Assembly: GCA_029237695.1 (NCBI GenBank)
Contig: CM055268.1
Span: 48,502,418-48,566,417 of the forward strand
DNA: 64,000 nucleotides
Source of the DNA: Conchocele bisecta
Lineage: Eukaryota > Mollusca > Bivalvia > Lucinida > Thyasiridae
Direction: 5' to 3'
The notes below the pieces were generated by a model, which searched no databases, was not told the origin of the DNA, and saw only the letters and a program-made list of their open reading frames with translations. A program made the position numbers and the translations under genes. How positions within the stretch are numbered: position 1 is the stretch's first letter; each line of letters opens with the position of its first letter. Below, piece by piece: positions 1 to 9,797 of this stretch.

Positions 1-255
1 TAACAAAATAGATATGGGACGCTTCGTACATTTTATTCAAACCAATGTGTAAGCCTTATTAAAGGGGTAAATAAGGACCGTTGAAATGTTTTATTCTCTA
101 TATATCGTATATGTTTATGGGTGAAAATGGAAACAACCCAGCGGTCCTAGTATCGCCATATATCTTCAATTAAACCACTTTACACGGCCATCATGAAAAC
201 ACGTTTTTATTTTTTATAGTATTTAAAAACATAAAATTCTGATATGCCCCTTTAA

Positions 256-530
256 AGTTACATGCCCACTCAGAAGGCACAACATGTTCTTTATAGGAAT
301 TAAATAAGTGTATAATTGTGTCACAATTCCACACGTTCTAAAAATTAAAAGTGCCTGCTATACAGATATAATCATTTAGTAATATTTATTTTACTGATAG
401 TGACTCACGGTGGTATCAGGCTATTTTCATATGCAAATGATGCATGACATGTTTATTTTGCCAGAAAAATGTCTCTGAAGATGTCTCCGATATACAGAAC
501 ATTTTGTGCCTACTGAGTGGGCATGCACCT
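256..530 (+). mobile_element. TTAA-flanked MITE, internally deleted copy
   Basis: The ends are inverted (AGTTACATGCCCACTCAG on the left, the complement of GGGCATGCACCT on the right) and both sides carry TTAA (252-255, 531-534). TTAA target duplications are typical of piggyBac-type transposition. Related copies sit at 8418-8843, 51537-52035 and 59673-63192; this copy has lost roughly 150-220 bp of the interior. It has no coding capacity. Confidence 0.75.
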
Positions 531-612
531 TTAAGTAGTGCCGTGAGCGGGGTTCAAGTTCTGGGCGGACGGCATTTTGCCACCGTCCCTGTTGTGTTAC
601 TGTTGAATATCT

Positions 613-818
613 TCGCGACCAGTGTAGATCCAGATCAGCCTGTGCATTCGCACAGTCTGATCAATAACTGCACTGCTCGCCATTCCATCAATGAAATACT
701 CGTCATGCTTCTAACAAACAATATAGATCGTCATCAGGCTTCAAGCGTATGTTATTTGATCAGGAACTACACTGGTCGCAAATCCCATAATCATCATTTC
801 TCCAGTCACAGCCACATA
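613..818 (+). repeat. Bivalve-type TIR repeat (GATCAGCCTG family), left end lost
   Basis: The unit contains GATCCAGATCAGCCTGTGCA and ends in CCAGTCACAGCCACAT. The matching unit of copy B (63304-63525) keeps the left end, which is deleted here. Other members are at 880-1093, about 16145-16362, 36852-37075, 58940-59160 and 63595-63816. Intact ends read ATGTGGCTGTGACTGGAG and its complement. Confidence 0.6.
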
Positions 819-879
819 TTGTTGTTCATTTTAAGGTAATGATGTTGTACAACCGTTTATAGAAAAAACATTACCATTA

Positions 880-1093
880 TGTGTGGCTGTGGCTGGGAAG
901 TTGGGGCTTATGGGATTTGTGAGCAGTGTAGCTCTTGACCAAAATAGCACACTCCTGTAGCTTGATACTGATCGATAATGCTTGTTAGAAGCATGAAGTG
1001 TGTTTTATTGACGGAATGGCAAACAGTACAGGCTGATCTGGATCCACGCGTGTCGCAAAACGCATAAGTCACAGTTCTCCAGTGACAGCCATA
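880..1093 (-). repeat. Bivalve-type TIR repeat, second member in this intron
   Basis: The left end reads ATGTGGCTGTGGCTGGGA and the right end is its near complement (CCAGTGACAGCCATAT). The core (CAGGCTGATCTGGATCC) is in the opposite orientation to the unit at 613-818. The same pair occurs in copy B at 63304-63816, so both insertions predate the duplication. Confidence 0.6.
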
Positions 1094-1097
1094 TAAT

Positions 1098-1344
1098 TGA
1101 GACACGCCATGCGATTTTGTATCTTCGGATATCTGCATAATTTCATTAAATACGTTTACAAAATGTACATAATCACATAATCTTTTATAAATTAAATCAA
1201 AAGTTGACACAATTTTCAGAGTACGTGCGGAATACAATTGTGCCCACTTTTGACTCCATTTACCGAATTTATTGTAAATTTTGTAAACATTTTTCATGAA
1301 ATTATGCAAATATCCGAATGTACAAAATCGCATGGCGTGTCTCA
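1098..1344. mobile_element. MITE with TGAGACACGCCATGCGATTT ends
   Basis: The two ends are inverted copies (TGAGACACGCCATGCGAT and ATCGCATGGCGTGTCTCA), and interior sequence is also palindromic. Relatives occur at 1723-1984, about 7823-8101, about 12550-12775 and 63820-64000. This copy stops 20 bp before an exon, so it probably supplies the branch-point region of that intron. Confidence 0.7.
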
Positions 1345-1364
1345 TATATGTTCGTACATTGCAG

Positions 1365-1566
1365 AACGATCAGATGCGACAGATCAATGCCATAGAGAAC
1401 TACACCAGAGAGCAGCTGAATTCCGGATCGGTTCCCGGAATCTTCCTCGTCTACGACCGTGAGGTCGAAGGTCAAGGAGACGCGACAATGTCACACACCA
1501 CAGTGGAACTGAGCGCAGATATTGCCGCTAAAACATTCATCCACATCTTGGAGTTTTTGTACACAG
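1365..1566 (+). CDS. RhoBTB: RhoBTB copy A, exon encoding the end of BTB1
   Basis: The exon follows an acceptor (TACATTGCAG) and ends at a donor (ACAG|GTGAGC). It enters in phase 0 and leaves in phase 1, giving 67 codons. The last residues, HTTVELSADIAAKTFIHILE followed by FLYTG, are the C-terminal half of a BTB/POZ domain. The upstream part of this domain would be the exon equivalent to 59195-59385, which lies just before the window and also ends in phase 0. RhoBTB proteins are known as adaptors of Cullin-3 ubiquitin ligases, and BTB1 usually carries a long variable insert, which fits the hydrophilic first half seen here. The next exon is at 2848. Confidence 0.88.
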
Positions 1567-2847
1567 GTGAGCATGTGCAAACTATCATAGTTTACATTAT
1601 TTATTTATGTCATTTCAATTTAATTTATTACACTCAATCCATTTACATGGCATCATGCGGTATAAGTGAAAACAGTGAAATATTTAACATGATAGTGAAA
1701 GTGACACAATAGTGAACGCATATGAGACACACCATGTGATTTTGTACCTTCGGATATCTGCGTAATTTCATTAAAATAATAAGTTTACAAAATGTAAAAT
1801 ATTTTTCACAAATAAATCAAAAGTTGAAAAAGAATTCAGAGTACATGCGGGATATAATTATGCATGTACGCAGCAAATATTGTCAACTTCTGAACCCATT
1901 TACGGAAAATATTGTACATTTTGTAAACGTTTTTCATGAAATTACGCAGATGTTCGAAGGTACAAAATCACATGGTGTGTCTCATATTTGACATATTTTT
2001 GAAACATATACATGTATCATTAGATCCTTGTTTTATAGAAAATTTAAATATCGTATTCATCCAAATATGTACACAAATTATTACATATCTCCTTAAACTG
2101 CGCCGAATATCACATCGTTAATCTGATCTTGTTAAGTATGTATTGTTTCAACTCCAATTTCTTGATTGAAATCTGATGAGGTAGACTTCCACATTTTATC
2201 CAAAAATTAGATCTTTTGTTCCCTTATTGTGGTATATCTGAATCCTTTAATCTGACGTAGACATATGTACGTACCATTCCGTCCAATGCATGTATTGACA
2301 TTAAGTATTGCAGTTTGCTAATCCAGTTCATTTTATGTTCATACCATTTGACAATACGTTTCCAAGACTATCTTTTTCCGTAAATGAAAGTTGCAATTTT
2401 GTTTAAGCCAGCCATTAACTTTTGTTCACCATCATTTAATTATCTTAGACGTCAATCGACTATTGGAATATGTTAGCTTATCTAAATATGGTAGCTTATG
2501 TCAAAAATGGTCTGAAAAATGGCAACATCGATTTTTGACATGCCAATACATTACAAAAGACAGCCCAACTACATGTAGTTGTCAAAATGTATCATTTCAT
2601 GTCCACGGGAATACGTAGGCGCTCTGACTATAAGTTAGTTTCGCGACCATTTTACTGATGGATAACTGTAAATAGTTTCTGTATTTATCATCGGAAGTAA
2701 ATATTGAACCACCATTCGAGACGGTTCAAATGAGTGGTCATAACATATACTTTTATTGAGAAATAATAAAAATTACGAAACATATTCACAACTTTCAAAC
2801 ACGAAAAAGGTGTATTCCGAATGTAATGGCTCAATGCACATGTACAG
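1567..2847 (+). other. RhoBTB copy A intron with one MITE
   Basis: The intron begins GTGAGC and ends TGTACAG. A MITE of the TGAGACAC family lies at 1723-1984. From 1985 to 2847 I see only unique-looking AT-rich sequence without convincing coding potential. Confidence 0.7.
1723..1984. mobile_element. MITE of the TGAGACAC family, second copy
   Basis: The ends are TGAGACACACCATGTGATTT and its near-perfect inverted copy (CACATGGTGTGTCTCA). The interior also folds on itself (GTAAACTT/GTTTAC motifs). It is the same family as 1098-1344 and lies in the next intron of the same gene. Confidence 0.7.
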
Positions 2848-3084
2848 GCGTTCCCAAGTTTGAGGATCCCGATGAAGTGGAGAAAGAAGAAATAAATGAC
2901 ATTGAGAAGGTTGCCGCGACCTTCAAGTTGAGTCAACTGCAGACGATATGCAGCAACATGCTCACAGAACAGGAGTTTCTCAACCCGAGTATTGGCACCT
3001 TCCTGAACGACGAAACTGGGGCTAGGATGAAGGAACTGTTCTTGAACCAGCCCGCAACGGCGGATGTCGTCTTTCATGTCGAAG
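2848..3084 (+). CDS. RhoBTB: RhoBTB copy A, inter-BTB helical region and start of BTB2
   Basis: The exon lies between ATGTACAG and a perfect donor (GAAG|GTAAGT), entering and leaving in phase 1, with 78 whole codons. The first part (KVAATFKLSQLQTICSNML) matches the helical region after BTB1. The last part (CADVVF-like motif ATADVVFHVEG) is the first strand of BTB2, equivalent to SDVTFKL in human RHOBTB1. The run FLNDETGARMKELFLNQ just before BTB2 corresponds to the family's conserved linker. There are no internal stops. The reading joins in frame with the exons on both sides. Confidence 0.92.
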
Positions 3085-3194
3085 GTAAGTGGCAGTGCAC
3101 TTATATAAATGATTACTGGTATGTCGATTATACGGTTCGACAATGTCCAGCTGTGGGTAAACGTTTGCCGTGGCAAGCGGGAACTGTTTGAACC

Positions 3195-3360
3195 CCAAGG
3201 CCATAGACGCGTTCTAGTAACGTCATGAGACACATGCAATACGTAGGTGTTGGCTTGGCCCCGGAATAAGCATTGTCTACAGCCATGGTCAAACCAAACA
3301 GCACGCGCTGTGCGTTTGAACACTGTGAGCGGTGTCGAACAACGGCAGTCGTGTAACAAT
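3195..3360 (-). repeat. Dispersed repeat fragment, inverted partner at 13205-13360
   Basis: Blocks such as TCATGAGACACATGCA, GGCCCCGGAATAAGCATTGT and AGCGGTGTCGAACAACG reappear as reverse complements in 13205-13360. No ends or coding region are visible, so the element type is unknown. Confidence 0.55.
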
Positions 3361-3775
3361 ACTGGTATATATTTTTCACATGTCAGGATATTAGATAATT
3401 TAGCTAACACACAGGATATGTTATACCTGCGTGCTGCAGACGGCATTTCTGAGGATCAATATCACCAACTTTCGAAATATTGGGAGCTCCATTTCCTGTC
3501 TTTTTAATACTACTACTCATGTACCTTCTTGCTTCAAACCTTTTATAATGGGGGCAGACATGTTGAATGTCTCCCATATTGATGTACTCCGATTGACGTT
3601 GACGTCAGCTCGCTAGAGCTATAGATATCCATATCAGGAAACCGTAGTAAAAATTGCGGATGAAAAATGAAGTAGCAGATTGATCACTCCAATGACAATC
3701 GCCTTGTTTACATTGAAGATTCAGTACCGTACATCCGGATATCCGTGGCCGATAGAAACAATCCTTAACTATTCT

Positions 3776-4116
3776 CAGTGGCGGATTCAGGGGCGTGGTC
3801 CAGGGGGCCCGGGCCCCACTTTCAGGATTCCAGATTTCTTTTTGCAATTGAGATTTTTGTAATCTGTACAAAAAATAACAAGCACTGTCAAACAAGGGTG
3901 ATATTATCAGATCAAGGTCTTGTTGCGAATGGTAGCCTACGGACGGTACGTGAATATATTGCAGGAGTTACCATTCGCAACTAATCAAGGTCCAGATATT
4001 ATTGAGAGCCATTTCATAATATGCCTTATCATATGAGCAATAGGTACTGACAATAAGTCGTTAGAATTTCGACTCGCCCCCTCCCCCCCTTCGGCGAAAT
4101 CCTGGATCCGTCACTG
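3776..4116. mobile_element. MITE with CAGTGGCGGATTCAGG ends
   Basis: The left end CAGTGGCGGATTCAGG and the right end CCTGGATCCGTCACTG are inverted copies, followed inward by G-rich and C-rich tracts. CAGTGGCGGATCCAG ends are common in hAT-like MITEs, but I find no convincing 8-bp target duplication here. An internal inverted pair (TTGCGAATGGTA and TACCATTCGCAA, 3921-3981) forms a second stem. Confidence 0.65.
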
Positions 4117-4402
4117 CTTCTTTTATCATTTCAGCAAAAGTCGCCGTCTTCATTTAACTTATCGCTAATTATTAAATTGTAATGCTCATTTGTGGCGAAA
4201 ACTAATAAATATCGCAGATTCAGTGAGTATGTTTTGAAAAAAAATACTGAATTTGGTAGAATTTGATTATGTAAGAATACACCACGTTGTGAAATTCGCT
4301 TTGTCTGATTTGGATGCAGACAGTCTTATAACCAGAGAAAATGGTCGGGTAATACAAGGGTATGCTAAATAGCTACATTTAGTTTATATATTTTCCCCAC
4401 AG

Positions 4403-4506
4403 GTGAGTCGTTATATGCCCACAAGAGCGTTTTGATAGCCAGGTGTGATGTGGTGGCCGCCATGTTTGGTGGAAACTTTGCGGAGAGCAAGAATGGTAAA
4501 GCACAG
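4403..4506 (+). CDS. RhoBTB: RhoBTB copy A, BTB2 core exon
   Basis: The exon follows TTCCCCACAG and ends at CACAG|GTATGTG; it enters in phase 1 and leaves in phase 0. It encodes ESLYAHKSVLIARCDVVAAM then FGGNFAESKNGKAQ. The AHK motif and the AMFGG-x-F-x-ES motif are the BTB2 hallmark shared with human RHOBTB1/2 (AHKPLL..MAAMFGGSFVES). This is the strongest single piece of evidence for family assignment. By homology it forms part of the dimerisation and Cullin-3 binding surface. Confidence 0.94.
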
Positions 4507-4737
4507 GTATGTGGCACTTAATACAACATCTGCATTCATTGCAAAAGCTAACGATGTATATACTGATTTATTCACAAAGATACAAAAATGCAATAATGTA
4601 GCATTCGTGATTACGTCACCGTAGTGTATGTATTGCAGCTGGCGGAAAAAAGTTTAGCAAATATTTGATCTGCATTATCTTAGACTACACATACAAACCC
4701 TGGTATCGCAGTTAGCCCTTAGATCGCTACTCACAAC

Positions 4738-4942
4738 AATTGTCGTCTGCTGTTGCCTTTATATCTTGCCTTATTTCTCAATAAAAACATTGTTTGACAG
4801 CACTTCAGAATCATTTCCAATGGAAATGATTCTGAAGTGCTGTCAAAGCATGTTGTAAATTATTCTTATGTGCTGTCAAAGCATTTTTTTATGATAAAAA
4901 TGTAAAATAGTAAATAAAAAGCAGGCGACAAAAAATTAATAT
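4738..4942. mobile_element. Hairpin MITE with AATTGTCGTCTGCTGTTG end
   Basis: A 48-bp arm (centre about 4821) pairs GACAGCACTTCAGAATCATT with its exact complement. The outer ends (AATTGTCGTCTGCTG and AAGCAGGCGACAAAAAATT) are imperfectly inverted. Related sequence is at about 46985-47160 (AGCAGACGACACAATT), and another AATTGTCGTCTGCTGTTG end is at 41913, next to a short hairpin. Confidence 0.55.
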
Positions 4943-4969
4943 AGCGGTGTAAGGGTTAATAAACATCCA

Positions 4970-5157
4970 GGGGGCCGTTTCACTAAACTTCGTACGACGA
5001 AAGTTCGTGCACATTTAGAATCGTCTGGAAATTTAAATTGATGGATTTATGATCAATAAATGTCAATCCATTAATTGTTTACATGAAAACATTGTTAATG
5101 TGAAATATATAGACATAAGTTTGCACTTACGAACATTTTAGTCGTACAGAGTTTATG
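4970..5157. mobile_element. P-family palindromic MITE (GGGCCGTTTCACTAAACTTC)
   Basis: The left end is GGGGCCGTTTCACTAAACTT and the right arm reads CATTTTAGTCGTACAGAGTT. Members of this family, all built on the arms GTACGACTAAAATGTTCGTA and its complement, also occur at 6977-7205, 37489-38072 (two), 38690-38779 (fragment), 53638-53745 (fragment), 56816-56968 and 57093-57205. Confidence 0.7.
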
Positions 5158-5716
5158 ATGTAAACTATGATTGGCTCTATACATATGACCGATTCATTTT
5201 CATTTTCAGACTTGTACAGCCTTTGCAAAGTATTTTAATTTTATTTGTAAGCGATATAAACTAAGGAACGCGTACATATTGACTTTCATCAGACCCTTCC
5301 ACAAATTGCCAGTGGATATTTGTGTGACCACCGCGACAGTGGAGCGGCCCAATAACAATTGCATTAGGTCACATTAGCAATATAATCATATACCATTCTT
5401 ATGTGATCCCACTTAGATAATCACGAGTAACATCACTTTCAACCACAACGGGGCATCACTCGTGAGTTTCCAAGTTGGTAATTGTTTCATAGTACTGGTC
5501 AATGGTGTTATTGTGGTGCCATTGATTATCAGTTTAGGGGATATGGCATTGGAATGACATACTGGAGGTGAGTTCAATCCTCGTCCTACTAGGCGTGAAC
5601 AATGCTTACATGGTATTTCCACCCGTCGGCTGATGCTTTAAACAGTGGTTCCTTCTCTATATGATCATAGCTGTTTCTGGGACGTTACACCCATTCACGT
5701 TGACTTGTACTTGTAG

Positions 5717-5956
5717 ATCAGCGTGCCCAACACGACCACGGAGTGTTTCCTTGCCTTCCTGGAGTACCTGTACACGGACCACTCACCCATCGAGGACACG
5801 GACGCCATTGGCATCCTCATGCTGGCGGATGAATATGGCCAGAACCGCCTAGTGAACATGTGTGAACTATACATGACAAAGGAAGTCGACAGAAGCGTCA
5901 CCAAGAACATTGAGAAATCAGAAATCGACGTCGTTGGAGTATTGCTTACGTCACAG
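5717..5956 (+). CDS. RhoBTB: RhoBTB copy A, end of BTB2 and start of the C-terminal helical region
   Basis: The exon is 240 bp, phase 0 on both sides, between TTGTAG and ACAG|GTAAGC. It reads ISVPNTTTECFLAFLEYLYT onward. FLEYLYTDHSP closes BTB2, and LADEYGQNRLVNMCELYM starts the BACK-like helices that follow BTB2 in RhoBTB proteins (human: ANRFCLPHLVALAEQH). Internal codon use is GC-richer than the surrounding introns, as expected for a conserved exon. Confidence 0.94.
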
Positions 5957-6353
5957 GTAAGCAGACTCGTAGACGGGCCTAAATTTATGTGAAGGCAGGC
6001 ACAATCTATTTAAGACAGAGCATAACAAAATAGTTCGCTATGGGGTCTGGATGCATGCAAAATCATAAATCTACGTCCTTGGTAAAATATAGATGTGCGC
6101 AAGACCGGGAACTATTCTAGCCATGGCCGATCCGTTACAATTTGATCAATAAATAGTTATCGAAATGAAATAAATATTTTGCAGTAACTGTCAGAGTTTT
6201 AATACTTTAACAAAGCACGTTTTACCCTACTGAACTCGATTACGTCAAACTGCAAGCTTCTGGAGATTTCATGATAGCAAAAGGATAGTATTTGCCATTG
6301 TGTCAGCAATCAGCTGTGTGTGTGTGTGTGTGTGTGCGTGCGTGCGTGCGCGC

Positions 6354-6385
<32 letters not shown>

Positions 6386-6752
6386 GTGTGTGTGTGTATG
6401 TGTGTGTGTGTGTGCGGTCACATCTCCAGTACTGTGCAATATAAGTATATTGTTTTCTGCAGCATGATAAGGGTACCATATAATATCTGTTGCTTTTTGT
6501 TACTCGCTACTTCTGATTTCAATTAGGTTTTTGACAATTTTAATTGGGTATATACGCAAATACGCACCTTAACTGGAGCTCTGGTATTATGAGCCTATCG
6601 TTGTTCTGTAACTTTTGTATGACATTAGAGTTTCTGATTGTGTCGTTTAGTTCGATTGTGTACACGTGCGTGTTGACAAATCTTAACAATTATCGCTATT
6701 GAATCTAGAATCAGATACAACAACCACACGGGTTCATGTTCATTCATTTCAG
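5957..6752 (+). other. RhoBTB copy A last intron with a TG/CG microsatellite
   Basis: A purine-pyrimidine alternating tract of TG, CGTG and CG dinucleotides runs from about 6314 to 6417; such tracts can adopt Z-DNA. The rest of the intron has no recognised feature. The acceptor is CATTTCAG. Confidence 0.75.
6314..6417. repeat. (TG)n / (CGTG)n microsatellite
   Basis: About 100 bp of nearly perfect alternating pyrimidine-purine, with a central GCGCGCG block. The reading frame through it (Cys-Val repeats) is not a gene. Confidence 0.95.
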
Positions 6753-6968
6753 ATTCACAACGCTACTCAGCTTGCCAACTGGTGCCTACACTTTATTTCG
6801 TCCAACTACATTGCCTTTGAACGACGATTAGAATTCTCGCTTCTAAAGGGAGATAACAAGACACACGTGGAAGAGCAGCGGTGGCCTCCCGTAATGTACC
6901 TGAAAGAAGTTGAAGAGTACGAGAAGAAATATGGAAGTAAATATGGCGACAAGAGTTCCATAATATGA
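6753..6968 (+). CDS. RhoBTB: RhoBTB copy A, terminal exon with stop codon
   Basis: This last exon encodes 71 residues and a TGA stop at 6966-6968. IHNATQLANWCLHFISSNY matches FHNAHQLAAWCLHHICTNY of human RHOBTB1. EEQRWPPVMYLKEVEEY matches the diagnostic RhoBTB C-terminal block RHRWPPVWYLKEEDHY. The protein ends KYGDKSSII, with no CAAX box, so lipid anchoring of the Rho type is not expected; lack of prenylation is normal in this subfamily. The five exons of copy A together encode about 332 residues. Confidence 0.95.
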   Translation: MHNATQLANWCLHFISSNYIAFERRLEFSLLKGDNKTHVEEQRWPPVMYLKEVEEYEKKYGSKYGDKSSII

Positions 6969-6976
6969 GCACCTTA

Positions 6977-7205
6977 GACCCGTTTCACTTAACTTCGTAC
7001 GACTAAAATGTTCGTAAGTGAAACTTTAGTATCGTCTGTAAATTTTAATTGATGGATTTACATGTATTGAGCATAGGCTATGCTCAATAAATGTAAATCC
7101 AATAATTGTTTACAAGAAAATATTGTTAATGTGACATTTACAGACTATCATAATTTTGCACTTACTAACATTTTAGTCGTACGAAGTTTAGTGAGAAACG
7201 GCCCC
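6977..7205. mobile_element. P-family palindromic MITE directly after the RhoBTB stop codon
   Basis: The arms CGTTTCACTTAACTTCGTAC and GTACGAAGTTTAGTGAGAAA are inverted and the whole unit is a near palindrome. It starts 8 bp after the TGA of copy A, so it forms the 3' UTR. It contains AATAAA at 7086-7091. Confidence 0.75.
7086..7091 (+). promoter_or_regulatory. Candidate polyadenylation signal AATAAA inside the MITE
   Basis: This is the first canonical AATAAA after the copy A stop codon (118 bp downstream). It is part of the P-family consensus (GCTCAATAAATGTAAATCC). Use of the site is inferred, not shown. Confidence 0.45.
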
Positions 7206-8417
7206 TGGAAGTCGCTCCCCCAGGGATTCTGGATCCATTCCATGTGGTCTGATAGCAGTTGTGTATCGATGTACAATGTGCAATATCTGACTGACTGATG
7301 AGGTCATAAGTCTTGAAGGATCAAATAATATTAACTTAGAAACATAATTTTTATATCAATATATGAAAAATGAATGAGCTAATTTGAAAATACCTGTGAT
7401 TGCGGCTTGTCATTATACTTGTAAAAAGACTTTTTGCAATTTTCCCAATGAAAATTGAGAAGAAAAATCACAATTTGCTATATAAATAATTTAAAAACTA
7501 CCGACTACGTTTAAAGCTAAAAAGGATCAAAATAATTTTATTTCAAAAACACGATCGAAACATCATCATAAAGTACAATAATTGAAGTTTAAAATGTGAC
7601 CTGTGATTTTTCAATCCGTTGTGTAGTTTAAAAGTTACGTAAGAAAAGGTAATAGTCTCCTATATAATTCCATATAAAAATCGCCGCTACTGATGCAGAC
7701 TTTCTACAGGTAAGGTGGCCGCGAAAGTTGGATATGCAGAACTCTCGATTGGGCTCTCCGTAAGAACATTGGATCCTGATGTGTGCAAAGCAGTGTGATT
7801 GCTAAGCCCTGCAATCATTGGCACATGATACAAGCCATGTGATTGTGTACATATAAGAAGATATGCCATATGTGTCATCAAAATATTTACAAAATGTCTG
7901 AAATTTCTGTAAATGACGTCGCTGTTGGTGAAATGTTCAGGACAAATGAAAATTGCGTCAAGTTTCGACCGCACTTACAGCAAATATCACAGTTTCTCTA
8001 AATACATGTATTTTCTATTACATGTATACATGTATACATATACAATGTAATGGAAAATCGCACATGTTCATAGGTACACAGTCACATGGTTTGTCTTATA
8101 TGGTTACTTCTATTGTGACCAATCAGATACGGTGTCCAAAAATGTATGACTCTTTACGTACATTTTTACAATAGTTTACAAGCATACACTGTAAGGTAAC
8201 TGAAGCAAATTCCTGTAGATATTCATTTAGCGCCCAATAGAGCAAACTGTTGGAATCAAAAGGAGAGACTCATCATTTCAACTGTTGTCGAAACAAATCA
8301 TTCTGCATGTACACGTATATACTGTCTGTTTCACGAAACCTGCCCAACTTTTACGGCCATATAAACAATGCAAAAACAATATTCTTTTCGATAATATTAA
8401 ATTTTATCAAACTTTAA
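7206..8417. other. Intergenic: plain sequence and one diverged MITE
   Basis: From 7206 to about 7822 I see nothing beyond AT-rich sequence. A diverged TGAGACAC-family MITE lies at about 7823-8101, with ends around ACAAGCCATGTGATTGTG and CACAGTCACATGGTTTGT. From 8102 to 8417 nothing is recognised. Confidence 0.55.
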
Positions 8418-8843
8418 AGGTACATGCCCGCTCAGTAGGCACAAGCTGTTCTTTATAGGAATTAAATAAGTGGTTAATTGTGTCACTATTCCACCAGTTC
8501 TAAAAATTACAAGTGCCCGCTTTACAGATATAATCATTTAGCAATATGTATTTTACTGATAGTGACGCGCGGTGTTATCAGGCTATTTTCATATGTAAGT
8601 AAGGCATGATATTTTTTTAACAAATAAATACAGAGAACAAATAGTAACGTTCGTTAACATTTTAAGGATACACGGTTACCGCCCTTGATACCAGTGTGAA
8701 CATTTACGTCTGATATAAAATGTATAATAATGCCAATATATACGTGGGGTAATGGTGAATGAATGTTTATTTTGCCAGAAAATGTCTCCGATTATGCCTC
8801 TGATATGAAGAACAATTTGTGCCTACTAAGTGGGCATGTGCCT
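8418..8843 (+). mobile_element. TTAA-flanked MITE, more complete copy (426 bp)
   Basis: The ends AGGTACATGCCCGCTCAGTA and its complement (TACTAAGTGGGCATGTGCCT) are flanked on both sides by TTAA (8414-8417, 8844-8847). This copy retains the interior that the copy at 256-530 has lost. It has no transposase. Confidence 0.8.
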
Positions 8844-9797
8844 TTAAGAATGAGCCTTCTTTTTATTTCGTGAAATTTTGTCAACTATTGATTTTATTAC
8901 GAAAAATTGATTTGTCACATGGGGGTAAAGGAGATGGAGGAGCTGTGTCAAAAAATTATAAAAATGGAATTTTGACTCCGAAACCTAGCTGGATAGCTTA
9001 GCAATCAATGTGTATGATCATGTGGTTTCCGAACCCGATTTTCCGACGTGACGTAATCTGTAACGTAATTTTTACAGTAGATTTTCATTAAAATCTTCCT
9101 AACAAACGGATTTTGATGATATGTAGCGCACCAAATCCGATGGAATATGTGTTTTATGGGTGCTCTGAAAGTTCTTTACAATAACTTATAACTTTCACAA
9201 AGAATCGAGTAGCGTTTATTTCTTACATTCACGTGCTCTAGTTTTTATTTACATTTACGGTAACCGATTCTTCGCCAAAACGACATACTATTGAGATTAA
9301 AGCTGCCTATACAATAAAGGGCAACGTGTACCGCATTTGCTGCGGTATATTTCATAAAAATATTTAATTCCATTAGCAAGATATTAAAGGAAATCTACTG
9401 TAAACACATCTAAAAAACATGACGTCATGCCGTTCGGAAACCACGTGATCCCCCACATTGGAAATGATCTAACGAAGAAAACAAAAGTTAAATTTTGGGG
9501 AAATCAAGTAGTTTGAACCTGAGCTGTAACACAGCTCAGGCTCAGCCAACCAAGCAGCTTGATTTCAAACACAATATTCAAGTATTTGTGTGTGGTTTTA
9601 AACGGTGTATAAAGCAAACGCATCATTTGATTTGATCAACTAAGAGAGTCGTCCAATAAGAAAATCGCGTTATATTCTATTAATATATACATTGTATAAT
9701 ACATGTATTATCGGAGACTGAGATAAACTGCAATAAACCGCACATGTTATTGCTGTACGCTTGCTTGTTTCATATGGCCTTATTACCCGTTGCATCT
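8844..9797. other. Intergenic: old repeat pieces and an inverted pair
   Basis: An inverted pair, GATCATGTGGTTTCCGAAC (about 9015) and GTTCGGAAACCACGTGATC (about 9433), brackets 440 bp of non-coding sequence. Short blocks such as TTGACTCCGAAACCT (about 8971) recur at about 10674, which suggests an older interspersed repeat broken by the MITE at 9798. A short hairpin CCTGAGCTGTAACACAGCTCAGG lies at about 9518-9541. Confidence 0.45.

Larger units (their letters stand above)
1..1364 (+). other. Intron of RhoBTB copy A (3' part of the BTB1 intron), filled with MITEs
   Basis: This is the intron upstream of the first visible exon of copy A. Its first base aligns with position 59418, which lies 33 bp after the BTB1 exon of copy B, and the two introns stay alignable to about 1290 / 64000 with roughly 8% substitutions in the first 320 bp by eye. 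It holds a TTAA MITE (256-530), two members of a bivalve TIR repeat (613-818 and 880-1093) and another MITE (1098-1344) that ends about 20 bp before the exon. I see no coding sequence in it. Confidence 0.75.
3085..4402 (+). other. RhoBTB copy A intron with a repeat fragment and a MITE
   Basis: The intron holds a dispersed repeat fragment at about 3195-3360, matched in the opposite orientation at 13205-13360, and a TIR MITE at 3776-4116. The remainder (3361-3775 and 4117-4402) shows nothing I can name. Confidence 0.65.
4507..5716 (+). other. RhoBTB copy A intron with two palindromic elements
   Basis: The intron contains a hairpin MITE (4738-4942) and a P-family MITE (4970-5157). From 5158 to 5716 I see no repeat or coding signal except the exon acceptor. 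Confidence 0.65.

Noticed and set aside
6320..6526. A Cys-Val rich small protein
   Set aside because: It is the translation of a TG/CG microsatellite in an intron.
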